Shown one piece after another: positions 1-11,535 of a stretch of 64,000 nucleotides of DNA (position 1 is its first letter; the number at the start of each line of letters is the position of its first letter). The position numbers were made by a program, and so were the translations under genes. A model generated the notes under the pieces. The model had not been told where the DNA came from. It was given only the letters and a program-made list of their open reading frames with translations, and ran no database searches. Source of the DNA: Takakia lepidozioides (Eukaryota; Streptophyta; Takakiopsida; Takakiales; Takakiaceae); NCBI GenBank assembly GCA_030704615.1, contig CM060731.1, forward strand, positions 92,854,756-92,918,755, given 5' to 3'.

Positions 1-316
1 TGCAGTTTACCTCGAGATGCCGCATCAGTAATGAGCTTGTTTTGAGGGCTATCGAAGTTCCGTCGACTTGGTGACACCCATGTAGAAGGAGGAAGGGCTT
101 AGATTTGTCTGGAGTTGCTAAATGTGAGACACCGTGTTTGATCAATAAAACAACCCATCGTACCTCACTTCTGTGTGCTTGTGTTTCATCGTGTTCAAGA
201 ACTGCCGTAATTGGCCCACTGTTTACAATTTGAGGTCTCATTTCTACAATGTGTCTGTCCATATGAATATACCAGAGTCAGCGATATCACAGTCCTGAGG
301 TGAAGAAAATCCATGT

Positions 317-1111
317 ATGAGTTGTAGGAAACATGTACACGCCGAAGCTCGGAAATTCGGCACCGCATTCCATTTTCTCCATGAAGCGATTATGACTTGC
401 GTGTATGGAAAGCCCAAGTACGACATACAAACAATGCCAGAGGCTCCCCTGGTGTGGCCGGTGGAACCAAGATGCGATCTGAGTCAGGTTGAGGCCGACG
501 CCCTTACTGCCGCAGGATTTTGGATGGTGCTGCGCACTGACGTCCCCAGACAACCATTTCCGCTTCCACAGCCTCCACCACCAACCCCTGTGAGAGCAAG
601 AACAATGGGACGCGACAACTCTAAGCATCCTACACATCGTCGGGGGAAACCGAAGAGGCGGCAACCCCCCTCAAAAGTGAACGAGATAGGGATGGGGAAT
701 GCACTTCGGATGAACTGTACAATCTAGAGCTCAATAGAAGTGCCCCCACCAGGCTTCGGGCATGTGTATCAAATGGCCACGGCAGGCTCAGCTGTCCGCA
801 ATGAGGTGTACACCATCACCATTTCAGAATTACCCACCTGCAATTGCACCGACTTCCAGATCATGGCGAACAAGGGGGCATCATACTGCCCTTGCAAGCA
901 TCTGTACTACGTGTACCTAAAGAGACTCCGGTGTAATTCCACAACTCATCACTTCATACATGCACCAGGGTTGAGCCCCCAAGAGGTGTACACTCTTCTG
1001 AATGGATCCAGGGGACCAGTGAGCTTGGCTTGCGGGCCACAAGACAATGTTACGCCCATCCTTTTCGGAGTTTCAGTTATAGTAGAACTGTACTGCTGCA
1101 AGTACCTCTGA
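317..1111 (+). pseudogene. SWIM zinc-finger transposase, C-terminal remnant (copy A)
   Basis: One reading frame interrupted by an in-frame TAG at 725-727. The first part carries a block (VWPVEPRCDLSQVEADALTAAGF) that matches the same block in copy C near 55900 (VWPVKVGTNLTQEEVDILTLAGF). A proline-rich and then basic linker follows. After the stop comes a SWIM finger, CxC...CxH, seen as CNC then CPCKH around 840-905. SWIM fingers are typical of Mutator-like transposases, where they lie C-terminal to the catalytic core. The core and N-terminus are absent, either left of the window or lost. Array A of palindromes lies downstream. A palindrome-like stretch at 351-371 lies within the coding sequence. 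Family membership rests on similarity to copies B, C and D in this window; the exact superfamily name is uncertain. Confidence 0.7.
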
Positions 1112-1284
1112 CTTTGGCCACAGAAAGGTTCGACTTATGTCTTACCTACCAGTAACCTGTTTTGCTCGAACTAAGATAATACTATGTCATTGACTTCTGT
1201 TTCCACGTGCTTGTACTTTTGTTTGTTGGGGGGTTCCTGTTTTTCTGCTCTCCCAAACTTTGCTTTCCTCATTCGACCCCCGAC

Positions 1285-1456
1285 AAGGAAATGCGGCGCC
1301 GCATTTCCAAGTAACGTCGTAGGTACTGGTAGTTGCGGCCTTCGTCATAGTAAGATAGTCGCACCGAGTCTTCAGGGAGGCGACCGTCGCCAACAGCGAA
1401 CCCCTCAAAAATCTCGCACGTGCGAACCGTAATGTGGCACCGCATTTCCCAGTTGA
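1285..1456. repeat. Outlying copies of the array A palindrome
   Basis: A perfect copy of the core AAATGCGGCGCCGCATTT lies near 1291-1308, and a degenerate copy (AATGTGGCACCGCATTTC) near 1431-1448. They sit between transposase remnant A and the main array that starts near 2.9 kb, which links the two. A half-palindrome (CTGCCGCATTTCC) also occurs near 1793. No gene is visible between 1112 and 1962. Confidence 0.7.
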
Positions 1457-1669
1457 GTCGCAAACCTTTCCCGCCGATTGCAGGAAGAAGAAAGAATTTT
1501 GAAGCACTTCAGACTCTATTGGTGCATGGGGATCATACAATCGTGGCAGAAGGGTCAGCTTCATTCCAATGTTAAGGCATATAAAACCGCGGAATACTCT
1601 ATACAGGCCAGTATGCGGCGTCCTTTTGCTGTGGTATATTGGATTTCTCGTTGCATGGTCAGTCATTTC

Positions 1670-1912
1670 CATGAGCGGATCTAAAAGACCATGAGCGGAA
1701 TTGTTACTGACGACATATCTTCGCTGCATTACAGGATCTGGAACTTCCAAAAACGGCAAGGTCAAATAAAAAACTAATATATATATTTTAATCTGCCGCA
1801 TTTCCAAATTTGGAGGAGTCCGCTCAAGAAAACGGCGTGTCTTAGACTTCGGCTCACCGCTCATGCAGCTCATGGCTCATGGCTCATGGTTTCTGCTCAT
1901 GAAATAGTAAAC
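1670..1912. repeat. CATGAGCGG direct and inverted copies, left of array A
   Basis: CATGAGCGGA occurs at about 1671 and 1690, and its complement CCGCTCATG near 1857, followed by GCTCATG repeats to about 1910. The same motif recurs to the right of array A at 6533-6580. It may mark the border of the array-bearing element. Confidence 0.5.
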
Positions 1913-1962
1913 CTCCTAAGGTATTGAGCAATGTGCTCATACCATGGAGGAACTGTCTCAAT

Positions 1963-2265
1963 TCAGAATAAAAATGCATCCGGGAAATCATCGTCAATAG
2001 GCTCGTCTCGTGTCTTCTCTGACAACCGAGAGAGATGGTCGGCCGGTGCATTGAGCCTACCTGGTTTGTAGACTACTTTGTAGTCAAACTCTTGGAGGAG
2101 AATAACCCACTTGGCTATTCTTCCAGTCAAGTCCGGCTTGTTGATCAAGTATCGTAGTGCCATATGATCAACAAAAAAAGTAAATGGCGTCTCAAGTAAA
2201 TAATGCCGATATTTCTTCACGGCAAAAATCATTCCTAGCGCCTCCCGCTCCGTGGTGCTATCCAC
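1963..2265 (-). pseudogene. Ty3/gypsy RNase H fragment
   Basis: A 100-codon open stretch with typical RNase H and tether signatures: TEREALGMIFAVKKYRHYL, FFVDHMALRYLINKP, GRIAKWVILLQEFDYKVVYKPG and ADHLSRL. It resembles the pol fragment at 16106. No RT or integrase is found beside it, so it is an isolated piece. It lies between transposase A and array A. Confidence 0.8.
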
Positions 2266-2890
2266 AATGTTTGTCGTGTATCACTCGAATTGCAGAACAC
2301 TTGCCTCAAAACGCTGGCAGTGCGCGAGCAATTCTCCACTGCGATGTAGACAAAGTCGTCTCCACAATGGGTTGCCCATACTGCATAACAGCAGGCGGAA
2401 TCTGGGCAGGGAATTTCACGTACAGAATCCCCGTTTGAAGGCGATGGCGATCTTGAAACTCTTGGGCTTCCACTGCTGGAAGAGACATTATGCGGCAACA
2501 TGACTGGACCTCGAGGTGTGGTCGCCGAGGGTATTCAAGATGGGGACCTCCAGTTTGAATTGGACATACCTTTCGTGATATGAGATAAAGTCTACATGTA
2601 GATGCATAAAGATTGGACCTCCAGTTCTTTTTTGGGGATTGCGGGTATTCATGGGGATTCCAGCGCACCAATGCCAGGTCCGATATCTTCTCCTTAAGGT
2701 GCAAACAGCCATATTCCCGCTGCAGACATGAATGTTCATACTGACAAATGTCATTCAAGCTAGTCAATTCATACACAAAACCAAGTTGTGTTAATAAAGT
2801 GGAGCCCATGCCGACGACACAGTTGAAGAGAAAAAGGAAAGGTTGTTGTTATGTCCAGGGCACGGGTGGATGGCAGTTGCACTTTCGTGT
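2266..2890. other. No recognisable feature
   Basis: Short open frames only, with no motif I recognise. The phrase ACGGGTGGATGGCAG appears near 2862 and returns near 5048 at the start of the third sub-array (a related ACGGGTGGATG is at about 3011), so this stretch leads into array A. Confidence 0.4.
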
Positions 2891-2899
2891 CGACTGCCG

Positions 2900-3905
2900 T
2901 TCACTTGCCGTTTATTACTCCTGCACGGAAATGAGGTACTTCTGGGTGTACTTCTGGATGGATATGGGGTGCCGCAGACTAACACCGAATTGGATCCACC
3001 GAGGAGTGAGCACGGGTGGATGTTAAGGGGACGGAACTCCGACGATGCATTTTTGTCCAGGCTGCCATCAACAATACAGTGGGACAGAAATGCGGCACCG
3101 CACATCCGTTCCGACAGCCATACACCCTTGCCTTCAAGACCGAGGGGACGGAAATGCGGTGCCACATTTCCGTCCGGACTGCCATTAGACCTTGCCTTCA
3201 TGACAGTGGGGACGGATATGCGGTGCCGCATTTCAGTCCCCACTACCAGTTACCCTTGCCTCCATAATAGTAGGACGGAAATGTGGCACCACATTTCCGT
3301 CCCACCTACTATACACCCTTGCCTTCATGACAGTGGGGACGGAAAATTGGTTTCGCATATCCGTCCAGACTGCCCTGAGACCCTTCCTTCATGACATTGG
3401 GGACGGAAATGCGGTGCCGCATTTCCGTCCGGACTGCCATTGGACCTTGCCTTCATGACAGTGGGGACGGACGGAAATGCGGTGCCGCATTTCCGTCCGG
3501 ACTGCCATTGGACCTTTCCATCATTACAGTGGGGACGGACGGAAATGCGGCATTTCCGTCCGGACTGCCATTGGACCTTGCCTTCACTACAGTGGCGACG
3601 GAAATGCGGTGCTGCATTTCCGTCCGGACTGCCATTGGACCTAACCTTCATGACAGTGGGGACGGAAATGTGGTGCCGCATTTCCGTCCCGACTGCCAAA
3701 AGACCTTGCATTCATAACAGTGGGGACGCAAATGCGGTGCCGCATTTTGGCCGTCCCCACTACCAGTTACGCTTGCCTCCATAATAGTGGGACGGAAATG
3801 CGGTGCCGCATTTCAGTTGTCACTACCAGTTACCCTTGCCTCCATGACAGTGGGACGGCCCACCTGCCATACACCCATTGCCTTCTCGAAATGCGGCGCC
3901 GCATT
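2900..3905. repeat. Palindrome array A, first sub-array (about 64-68 bp period)
   Basis: About 13 tandem units. Each holds a near-perfect dyad: the 14-nt arm GGACGGAAATGCGG, a 2-nt centre (TG or CA), then the complementary arm. Spacers read roughly ACTGCCATTGGACCTTGCC then TTCATGACAGTGGG. Core starts at 3411, 3479, 3606, 3670, 3734 and 3800 give steps of 68 and then 64-66 bp; one unit near 3546 has lost its centre. The period is not a multiple of three, so every frame carries array-derived peptides. These are not genes. Confidence 0.95.
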
Positions 3906-5030
3906 TCTATCCAACGACGATGACTATAGAAAAAAAAAAATAGGGTTCTGGTTTTTTTTTCCACCACCCCCTGTGGTCGGAAATGCGGCAGCGCATTTTC
4001 ATCCAACGGGTAGAGCTAGAAAAAACAAGGAAAAAAACCTTTTTGGATTTTTTTTTCTCTACCCCCTATAGGCCGAAATGCGGCGCCGCATTTCAATCCA
4101 GCGGCGAAGAGAAGAGGAAAAAAAACGGTTAGGGTTTTTTTTTCCCCCACCTTCTACCCCATGTTGTTGGAAATGCGGCGCCGTATTGCCATCCAGCGGG
4201 GATGACTAAAAGAAAAAGGGGGGGGGGGGGGGGGGGGGAGGGGAAAATAAAATAAAATAGTCCCCACCCCTGGCGGCGCCGCATTGAAATCCAGTGGCGA
4301 TGACAAGAGGAAGAAAAAACGGTTAGGGTTATTTTTTTTCCCCCCCTTTCTCCCCCCTGTTGTTGGAAATGCGGCGTCGCATTTCCATCCAGCGGGGATG
4401 ACTAAAGGGTTTTATTTATTTAACTTTTATTTAACTTTTTTAATTGATTTTTGTCCCCACCCCCATTGGCGGAAATGCGGCGCCGCATTTCAATACAGCG
4501 GCTATGACAAGAGGAAAAAAAACGGTTAGGGTTATTTGTTTTTCCCCCTTCTACCCCCTATTGTTGGAAATGCGGCGCCGCATTTCCATCTAGCGGGGAT
4601 GACTAGAGGGGGCGGGGGAGGGGGAAAAAACAAACAAATAAAAAACATTATTTTTCTTGTCCCCACCCCTATGGACGGAAATGCGGCGCCGCATTTCAAT
4701 TCAACGGCGATGACAAGAAAAAATAAAGTTAGGGTTGCTTTCCCCCCCCCTCTACCCTCTGTTGTTGGAAATGCGGTGCCGCATTTCCATCTAGCGGGGA
4801 TGACAAGAGAAAAAAAAAGAAAAAAAACAGAAACTGAGAATTTTTATTTCTTGTTTTCACCTGCTTTGGATGGAATTGCGGCACCGCATTTCAATCCAGC
4901 GGCGATGACTAGAGGAAAAACAATCAGGGGTTATTCCCCCCCCCCATTGGTTGAAAATGTGGCGCTGCAATTCCCATCCAGCGGGGATGACTAAAGGGGG
5001 AAAAAAAAAAAAAAAAAAAAAAAACCGTCA
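3885..5030. repeat. Palindrome array A, second sub-array (about 90-110 bp period) with homopolymer spacers
   Basis: About 11 units with the core GCGGCGCCGC at 3894, 3985 (degenerate), 4080, 4175, 4273, 4371, 4477, 4572, 4683, 4773 and 4878. Spacers alternate a purine-rich arm (AGCGGGGATGACTAAAAG) with pyrimidine runs (TTTTTTTTCCCCCC). They include a run of 21 G at 4218-4238 and an A run of over 20 near 5000-5023. The palindrome is the same as in the first sub-array but the spacer is unrelated. Confidence 0.93.
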
Positions 5031-5049
5031 AACGACTTTCAAAGAGCAC

Positions 5050-6275
5050 GGGTGGATGGCAGTCGAGACGGAAATGCGGCACCGCATTTCCGTCCCGACT
5101 CACATCCCCCCTTGCACGATGATAATCATTTGGGGAAAAGAGGTGGGCGGGATGAACCTGGCAACGGAAATGCGGTGCCGCATTTTTGTCCGGACTGACA
5201 CCTACTGATCACTTTATGCCTGGTGGGACGGAAATGCGGCACTGCAATTCCATCCGGGTTACCACTGGACCATGCCTTCCTACCATTGTGGATGGAAATG
5301 CGGTGCCGCATTTCTGTCGTAACTGACACCTAAGCATCCTTGATACATGATGGGATGATAATCCGGTGCCGCATTTCCGTCCGGGGTCCCACTGGACCAT
5401 GCCTTTCTACCATTGTGGATGGAAATGCGGTACTGCATTTCCGTCCTAACTGACACCTAAGTATCATTGATACATGGTGGGATGATAATCCGGTGCCGCA
5501 TTTCCGTCCGGGCTCCGATTCCACCATGCATTTTTTAACAGTCTGGACAGAAATGCGGTGCCGCATTCCCGTCCGAACTGACACCTATGCATCCCTTAAT
5601 ACCTGGTGGGACGGAAATGCGGTGCTGCATTTTCGTTTGGGCTCCATCTGTACGATCTTTGAACAGGTGGTCGGATGGAAATGCGGTGCCGCATTCCCGT
5701 CCAGACATTGCTTTCCCGAGAGTCTGGACGGAAACGCGCCACCGTATTTCCGTCCGGACTGATAGTGGACCATCCCTTAATTTCTGGTGGGATGGAAATG
5801 TAGTGCCCCGTTTCCGTCCAGAAGACCACTTCAGTTTGCGTACTTGGCAGTAATGCGGCGCCGCATTTCTGTCTGGACTGTCATTGTATCTTTTCTTAAT
5901 GACAGCTTTGACGGAATTGCGGTGCCGCATTCCAGGCCCGCTACCACTTACTCTGGCAGATAGGACAGCAAAACGGAAGTGCGACACCGCATTCCCGTCG
6001 AACTTGCCAAACAACCCTTTCTTCATGATAGGATGGCCGCAAATCCAGCCATCCAGCCTTACCTTCCTGAGAATGGGGACGGAAATGCGGTGCCGTATTT
6101 TCGTCCCAGCTTCCCTCCACGCTTGCCTTCAGTAAAGAGGGTTCACGAAGGGGACGGAAATGCGGTACCGCATTTACCACTGACTGCCATCCACCCTGGC
6201 ATCTTTATCCTCTTTCGTGATGCGGTAGGGAGGTATCCTGATCGAACGGCCACTAATGCGGCATCGCATTCGGTC
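5050..6275. repeat. Palindrome array A, third sub-array (about 63-66 bp period)
   Basis: About 18 units with the same dyad, often in the GGATGGAAATGCGG form. Spacers read like ACTGACACCTAAGCATCC and CCATGCCTTTCTACCATTGTG. Degeneration increases toward 6.0-6.3 kb, where the last units have half palindromes and longer spacers. No gene is present. Confidence 0.93.
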
Positions 6276-6750
6276 TGTTGACTCATAGAGGCTGAAATGA
6301 CAGTTGAAGGGGTCATTGCCAACACATATTCGGAGGCGGCAATGCCGGACCGTTGCATCATCACTGACTGTCCGACAGACACTAGATCGGCGACGCAGGG
6401 GCCACCTGCCTCACGAGGAGACACGTAGGCCCCGACCTTTCAAATCCATACGGTGCATCTCCACCGTTTGATGTCATCTTTCGCTGGTGACTCTTTCACT
6501 GCTCTAACACCCCTTCCAAGGGGGCTGCTATTTCATGAGCGGCATGAGCATGAGCGGAAAAAAAAAAAGCATGAGCGGACCATTATGTGTCCACGGAAAT
6601 AGGGTTAGGAGGCACGGAAATAGGGTCATATGAAGTTGGAATTTGGCACCAGTGGACTCGTCATAGCAATGAAATGCAACATTTTATTGCAAATTTTGTG
6701 GCAAGCCACATCTATACAAGTGTGTCCTAACTGTCATAGCCGGAATGGGC
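6276..6750. other. Right flank of array A, no gene
   Basis: No credible coding sequence. CATGAGCGG copies occur at 6533-6580, interrupted by an A run, mirroring those at 1670-1912. This suggests a border of the element that carries the array. Confidence 0.45.
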
Positions 6751-6751
6751 A

Positions 6752-7051
6752 CTACTCTCCTACACCCTCCGAGGAACTTGCCCCACCTTCCTCCTCATCC
6801 CCCTCATCCCCCCCATCCTCTGAGCTATGAGATGCATCAGTTCCACTATGCCTCTCAAAAATACCGTCCTCTCCTTGGGGGATTGTCCACCTCACCTCCT
6901 GGGAATATTCTACCTCTTCTCCCCCACTTTCTTCAGCAGAATCCAAGACAAATCTACGAGCCTGACAGGCTCTAATAGCTGTTGCCTCCTCCCTCTTCTT
7001 CATTTTCTTGAGGTTTTCCCCGTCTAAAATCTGTTGTACACGACTAGGCAA
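6752..7051 (-). pseudogene. Acidic C-terminal coding fragment, unknown protein
   Basis: An open frame ending in a strongly acidic, serine-rich tail (EDGGDEGDEEEGGASSSEGVGE). Upstream is a basic stretch (ENLKKMKKREEATAIRACQARRF). A second frame just upstream reads CTWWQARSVINCLV, so an exon junction or frameshift may lie near 7045. It looks like the end of a nuclear protein carried by a mobile element, possibly of the kind at 32415-34320, but that link is not shown by the sequence. Function unknown. Confidence 0.35.
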
Positions 7052-7713
7052 TTAATTACACTTCTGGCCTGCCACCAAGTACACTTCTTGGGCATGGTAA
7101 GCCATATTGCCGCTTCACATTTGGCCAAATGTAAGCACCCCAAAGCATGCATCGTGCAAGGCCTTCTGGGTATGTAAGAACAGTCTGTCATTGTATATAT
7201 TCAGGACCTGTGCACATAGGACTCTTGCTGGCCCAGCCTGCAGTAAATCAGACTTCAAACATGCAACCAAGTGATCACTTTGGGCATGACAAGATTGACT
7301 GCGACTTCATTCTACATCATGTACACTTGCCCCAAGATATACATCATGTAAGGCGTTTTGGCATGGAAGAAAGGCCTGCCCTGTCACAACATCCAGATCT
7401 GGACACACATACACTTTGAGTGCCCAACCAAGCCCACTTGGCCAAGATAAATCATACAAATGCAGGTGGCTGTTCATATGGCAAAATAAAGTAAATAATC
7501 ATTGGCCAGAGTCCTTTAGAGCTTACCGTCACTGTTTCACAGGAGGCTAATGCCATGTTTTGCAAATAGAACCTCACTATGCTCCATTCCACAACAAATC
7601 CAAGTCTGAAAACGGCCTGTCACTGCCTTATCAGGCTATCTTTTTTAACAAAACTCAGGTCTCCTCATCCTTAGAGCCAAACAGCCACTTATGACTTGTC
7701 CCTTACACCATCA
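7052..7713. other. Unassigned sequence before LTR 1
   Basis: No gene recognised. Two degenerate direct repeats of about 65 bp lie near 7123 and 7320 (CACCCCAAAGCATGCATCGTG versus CTTGCCCCAAGATATACATC followed by ATGTAAGG). The LTR of Ty3 copy 1 begins abruptly at 7714. Confidence 0.4.
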
Positions 7714-8434
7714 ATGTCGCGACCCTTTGCCTTGAGGGCAGGGGGGTCGGGACACACAAGAGGGCTGCCCCTGTGGGGGCAGTAGCAGCGATAGGTACGG
7801 GGGCTGAAGCACCCTTGAGTGCCCAAGGCACTCAAGGAGGCGGAGGCGCTCACTAGGTGGAGCCCCGCACACCGGGTTGCGGTGGGGTGGCTCCACAAGG
7901 GGTGGTGGTAGCTTAGCGGGACTTAGTGGGGGTGGCATAGGACTCACCATGGGGTGGAGACCTCGAGGTGGGAGTCGTGGGGAGTCTTGGGACTCATCAC
8001 GGTCCATTGGGGCCGCGGTGAGTGGGCCAAGACTCACCGCGACTCACCACCGGGAATCAAGGGTCTTCGTGGTGGTTCGCCATAAAATGGCATGGCTGGT
8101 TGTGAAACCCCCGCGGACAGCTACAGAAGTATATAGGGAGTAGTAACCCCGAGAACGGTGCAAGCCCGTTGGTGACCAAAAACTAGTGAGTAAGCGAGCG
8201 AGCCGGAAAGCGACCAAAGAGTGGGGAGTTGTTCCGGACTGCCAACTACCAAAGGGAATTCCCGCTGGTTCCAAAGCGGTGGAGGGTTCTTTGGGAGAAC
8301 AAAGGGGACCGTTATGCCCCGGTGAGCAGCCGAAGCTCCAAGTTGGCCCGGCGGCCAGGTTGGGAGTCAGGCGCGCGCATCAAAGCGAGTAACTATGACT
8401 TGAGGGGGAGCTTACCGAAGGGAGGTGCGCGACA
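7714..8434 (+). repeat. 5' LTR of Ty3 element copy 1 (LTR family 1)
   Basis: Starts TGTCGCGACCC and ends GCGCGACA, giving TG...CA ends and 721 bp, directly before a primer-binding site. Its two halves reappear elsewhere in the window, separated and in opposite orientation (31936-32414 minus; 35007-35247 plus), which fixes its boundaries independently. Confidence 0.9.
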
Positions 8435-8436
8435 CT

Positions 8437-8448
8437 TGGTATCAGAGC
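8437..8448 (+). other. Primer-binding site (initiator tRNA-Met)
   Basis: TGGTATCAGAGC, two bases after the LTR. This is the classic plant retrotransposon site complementary to the 3' end of initiator tRNA-Met. Confidence 0.9.
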
Positions 8449-8489
8449 TTAGAGTTCAGTACGCGATCGTCCTTGGGATTGGCCTCATA

Positions 8490-11400
8490 ATGGGGTCGGG
8501 CAAGCCGAAGCGAAAGCGGAACGGCCCAAAAGACGATGATCCTGGTGAGCCCGATGGGGGCGACGTGTCACCGAGGCGGCCGTTTGAGGAAGCGATGAAT
8601 GTTCCAAAAAATGAGGCCGCTCAAGCGGGAGGAATCCGAGGAGTCGGAGCCCGAGGAATCCTTGAGAGCTCCGACAAACCAAGAGATGCCTCCCATGCCG
8701 GCAGCCTTTTGGGAGGGTTGTTGGCGCAGTTTGGCGGGACGTTGAAAGACGTGTTGAAGTGGCTAATGTCACTCCACTAAGGCAAAGTTTAAGGTGAAGC
8801 CTAAGGAACCCGGCACCTTCGAGGGCGTTCAAAATCGGAAGGCACTCAACACCCTGGCTCCTGGAGCTAGAGCAGTACTTCCGGGCGGCTAAGTTGAGTG
8901 ACGAGGATCGGGTGGAAGTGGCTCCCACCTATTTGAGGGGCTATGCTCAACAATGGTGGCAGAACACCTTCACGACCGAGGCCCAAGCCCGGAAACCTTG
9001 AACTGGAGTGGGTTCAAGGAATTGATGAAGAGACAGTTTGTGCCCCTCAACGCATCCTGGCTTGCCCGGGACAAGATGAGGAATTTGAAGCAAACAGATG
9101 ACATTCGGGGGTATGTCCAGGCTTTCAATGTGCTGTTGCTCGAAGTCGCGGACATGGCAGAACCAGAAATGGTCTTCAACTTTGTGGCGGGACTGGCCCC
9201 ATGGGCCAGGCGGAAGTTGGAGGAGAAGCCACCCAAGACTTTGAACGAGGCAATTGAGAGGGCTGAATGTTTCTCGGATGTCCCTAGGGGTGAAAGACAA
9301 GGCCGTACGGAGCTGAACCACAAGAAGACCCGGCGGGAAGGTGACTCCTTCCGACCGGAAAAGAAGTGGGATAGGCCACGCGGCGACAATGGCACGTGGA
9401 AATCAAAGGGAGGGCCTTCACACGTCAAGGCGGCACCCGGTGCTTCGAAAGGAAAAGCGGGTGGAGCGGCTTATGGCGGACAGAAGGCAACCTTTGATGG
9501 AGTGTGTTTCAATTGCGGGGAGCCCGGGCACATGGCCAAGAAGTGCACAAAACCTCGACAATTGAACATGGCTCGGGCAACCACGGAGCTGTCGGAAGAT
9601 ACCATCAGTCGCTTGGTGGAAGCGGTGGTCGCCAGGACTTGCAAGGTAGGCAACTATTCTTGTGAGTTGTATCAGGAAACTGGCGCCCTGCGTAAAGGGA
9701 GTCAGTTATTGTTCGTGGATGGGATAATATCCGGAACTAACGTGTCGTTGTTGGTGGACACAGGAGCGTCGCACTCCTTGACGCCGGCAGCGGCGCAAAA
9801 GTTGGGACTCCCGACAAGTGACGTGGGGGCCTCTATTGAGGTGCACTCTGCCAAAGGAGAACCTCAGTTGGCGACAAGGTTGGCGTTTAATGTTCCTCGT
9901 CAACTGGGGAGTTGGGAGGGACGTGAGAACTTCACCATCTGCAAGATCGATGGAGTGAATCTCATTTTGGGGATGACCTTTTTGAGCAAATCCGGAGCGG
10001 TCATAGACGGCCGCAAGAGAGTAGTCACGCTGCCATGTGGGAATGGTGGCGAGGTTTTACGAGTGTCGGAAACGCCCAAATCCATGGGAGGGCGAATAAA
10101 CCTTCTGTCAGCAAAGGAGTGGGCCGTGGAGGAGGCACACGAGTCCCAGTTTTTGCTTTACATTAGAGAAGTGAAAAGAGAAGGCAATGGGGAGCCGAGA
10201 CCAGATTGGATCAAGGGGATTTTGGAGAAATACCAAGATGTGATGCCGGAGGATTTACCAAGCGGCTTGCCACCGCGAAGAGGAGTTGACCACAAGATTG
10301 AGGTGATACCGGGATCGGAACCGCCTGCCAAGGCGCCCTACCGGTTGAGCCACAGAGAGTTGGTCGAGCTGAAGACTCAGCTCAAGGATCTAATGTCAAA
10401 GGGGTACCCGGCCGAGTAAGTCACCTTACGGAGCCCCGGTGCTATTCGCAGACAAGAAGGATGGGACGCTGCGGATGTGTGTCGATTACAGGGCTTTGAA
10501 TAAGGTGACTATTAAAAACCGGTACCCTTTGCCAAGGATCGACGACCTTTTCAACCGGTTGGCAGGAGCGAAGTATTTCAGCCGGATCGACTTGCGCTCC
10601 GGCTATCATCAAATTCGGGTGGCGGAAGGAGATGAGGAGAAGACCGTGTGCAGGACAAGGTATGGTTCATATGAGTTCTTGGTGATGCCTTTTGGGCTCA
10701 CTAATGCACCGGCGACCTTTAGCACGCTGATGAACAGCCTTTTTCAGGAGTGGTTGGATGACTTTGTGATCGTGTACATCGACGACATCTTGGTGTACTC
10801 GAAAACAAAGGAGGAACACCTGGAGCACCTCAAAAGGGTGTTCCAAAAGTTGCGGGAAGGGAAGCTGTACGCCAAAGCTTCAAATGCGAATTCGGGGTCA
10901 CGAAAGTGGAGTTCTTGGGGCATGTGATTATACAGGATGGGATCAAAATGGATGACAGAAAGGTGAGGGCGATCTTGGACTGGGAGCCTCCGACTTCGGT
11001 CCCGGGAGTGCGATCCTTCCTAGGACTCGCCTCCTATTACCGAAAGTATGTGAGAAATTTCGCCAAGATCGCGGGGCCGCTGTCGGACCTTCTGTGTAAA
11101 TCCAAAGTCTGGGTATGGAACACATTTTGTGGCCAAGCTTTTGCTGAATTGAAGCAGCGGATGGCGGAAGCTCTTGTCTGGAAAATCCCGGAGTTCGATC
11201 GTCCATTTGAGATTCATACAGATGCGTCGGACTTCGCGATTGGGGGTGTACTTATGCAAGATGAACGTCCAGTGGCTTACGAAAGTAAGAAACTGAATGA
11301 AGTGGAGCGACGGTGGCCGACGCACGAAAAAAAGATGAAGGCGGTGGTGCACTGTCTTGAGCTTTGGCGCCACTATGTTGGTTCCAACCCAGTGAAGGTG

Positions 11401-11535
11401 TTCACGGACAATGTCACGGTGAAGTATTTTGCCACGCAGCCCAAGTTGTCCCCAAAACAACTTAGGTGGCAAGATACTTTGGCGGTGTTCGATGTGGATA
11501 TCCAGTACAAACCGGGACGAGACAACGTGGTGTAG
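8490..11535 (+). pseudogene. Ty3/gypsy gag-pol, copy 1 (frameshifted, 3' truncated)
   Basis: Gag starts at ATG 8490 (MGSGKPKRKRNGPKDDD). The order is Gag with a zinc knuckle CFNCGEPGHMAKKC, retropepsin (LLVDTGASHS), reverse transcriptase ([11 protein letters not shown]) and RNase H ([16 protein letters not shown], ending YKPGRDNVV). Compared with copy 2 it has shifts in Gag between about 8630 and 8900, a 2-nt loss near 10408 and a 1-nt loss near 10884. Integrase and the 3' LTR are missing: at about 11535 the sequence passes into a different element (E1). Gag and Pol appear to share one frame. It encoded replication of the retroelement and is now non-functional. Confidence 0.92.

Noticed and set aside
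2900-6275. CRISPR-like appearance (regular palindromic repeats with spacers)
   Set aside because: Spacers are themselves repeated and related, there are no cas genes, and the surroundings are eukaryotic transposons with introns.
2791-6281. Many overlapping open frames encoding peptides such as GNAAPHFRP and RKCGAAFPS
   Set aside because: They occur in all frames on both strands of array A and follow the repeat unit. Not genes.
8485-8928. Minus-strand open frames across the Ty3 gag regions (also 35381-35650, 35828-36127)
   Set aside because: Shadows of the GC-rich plus-strand gag; the same shadows appear at both Ty3 copies.
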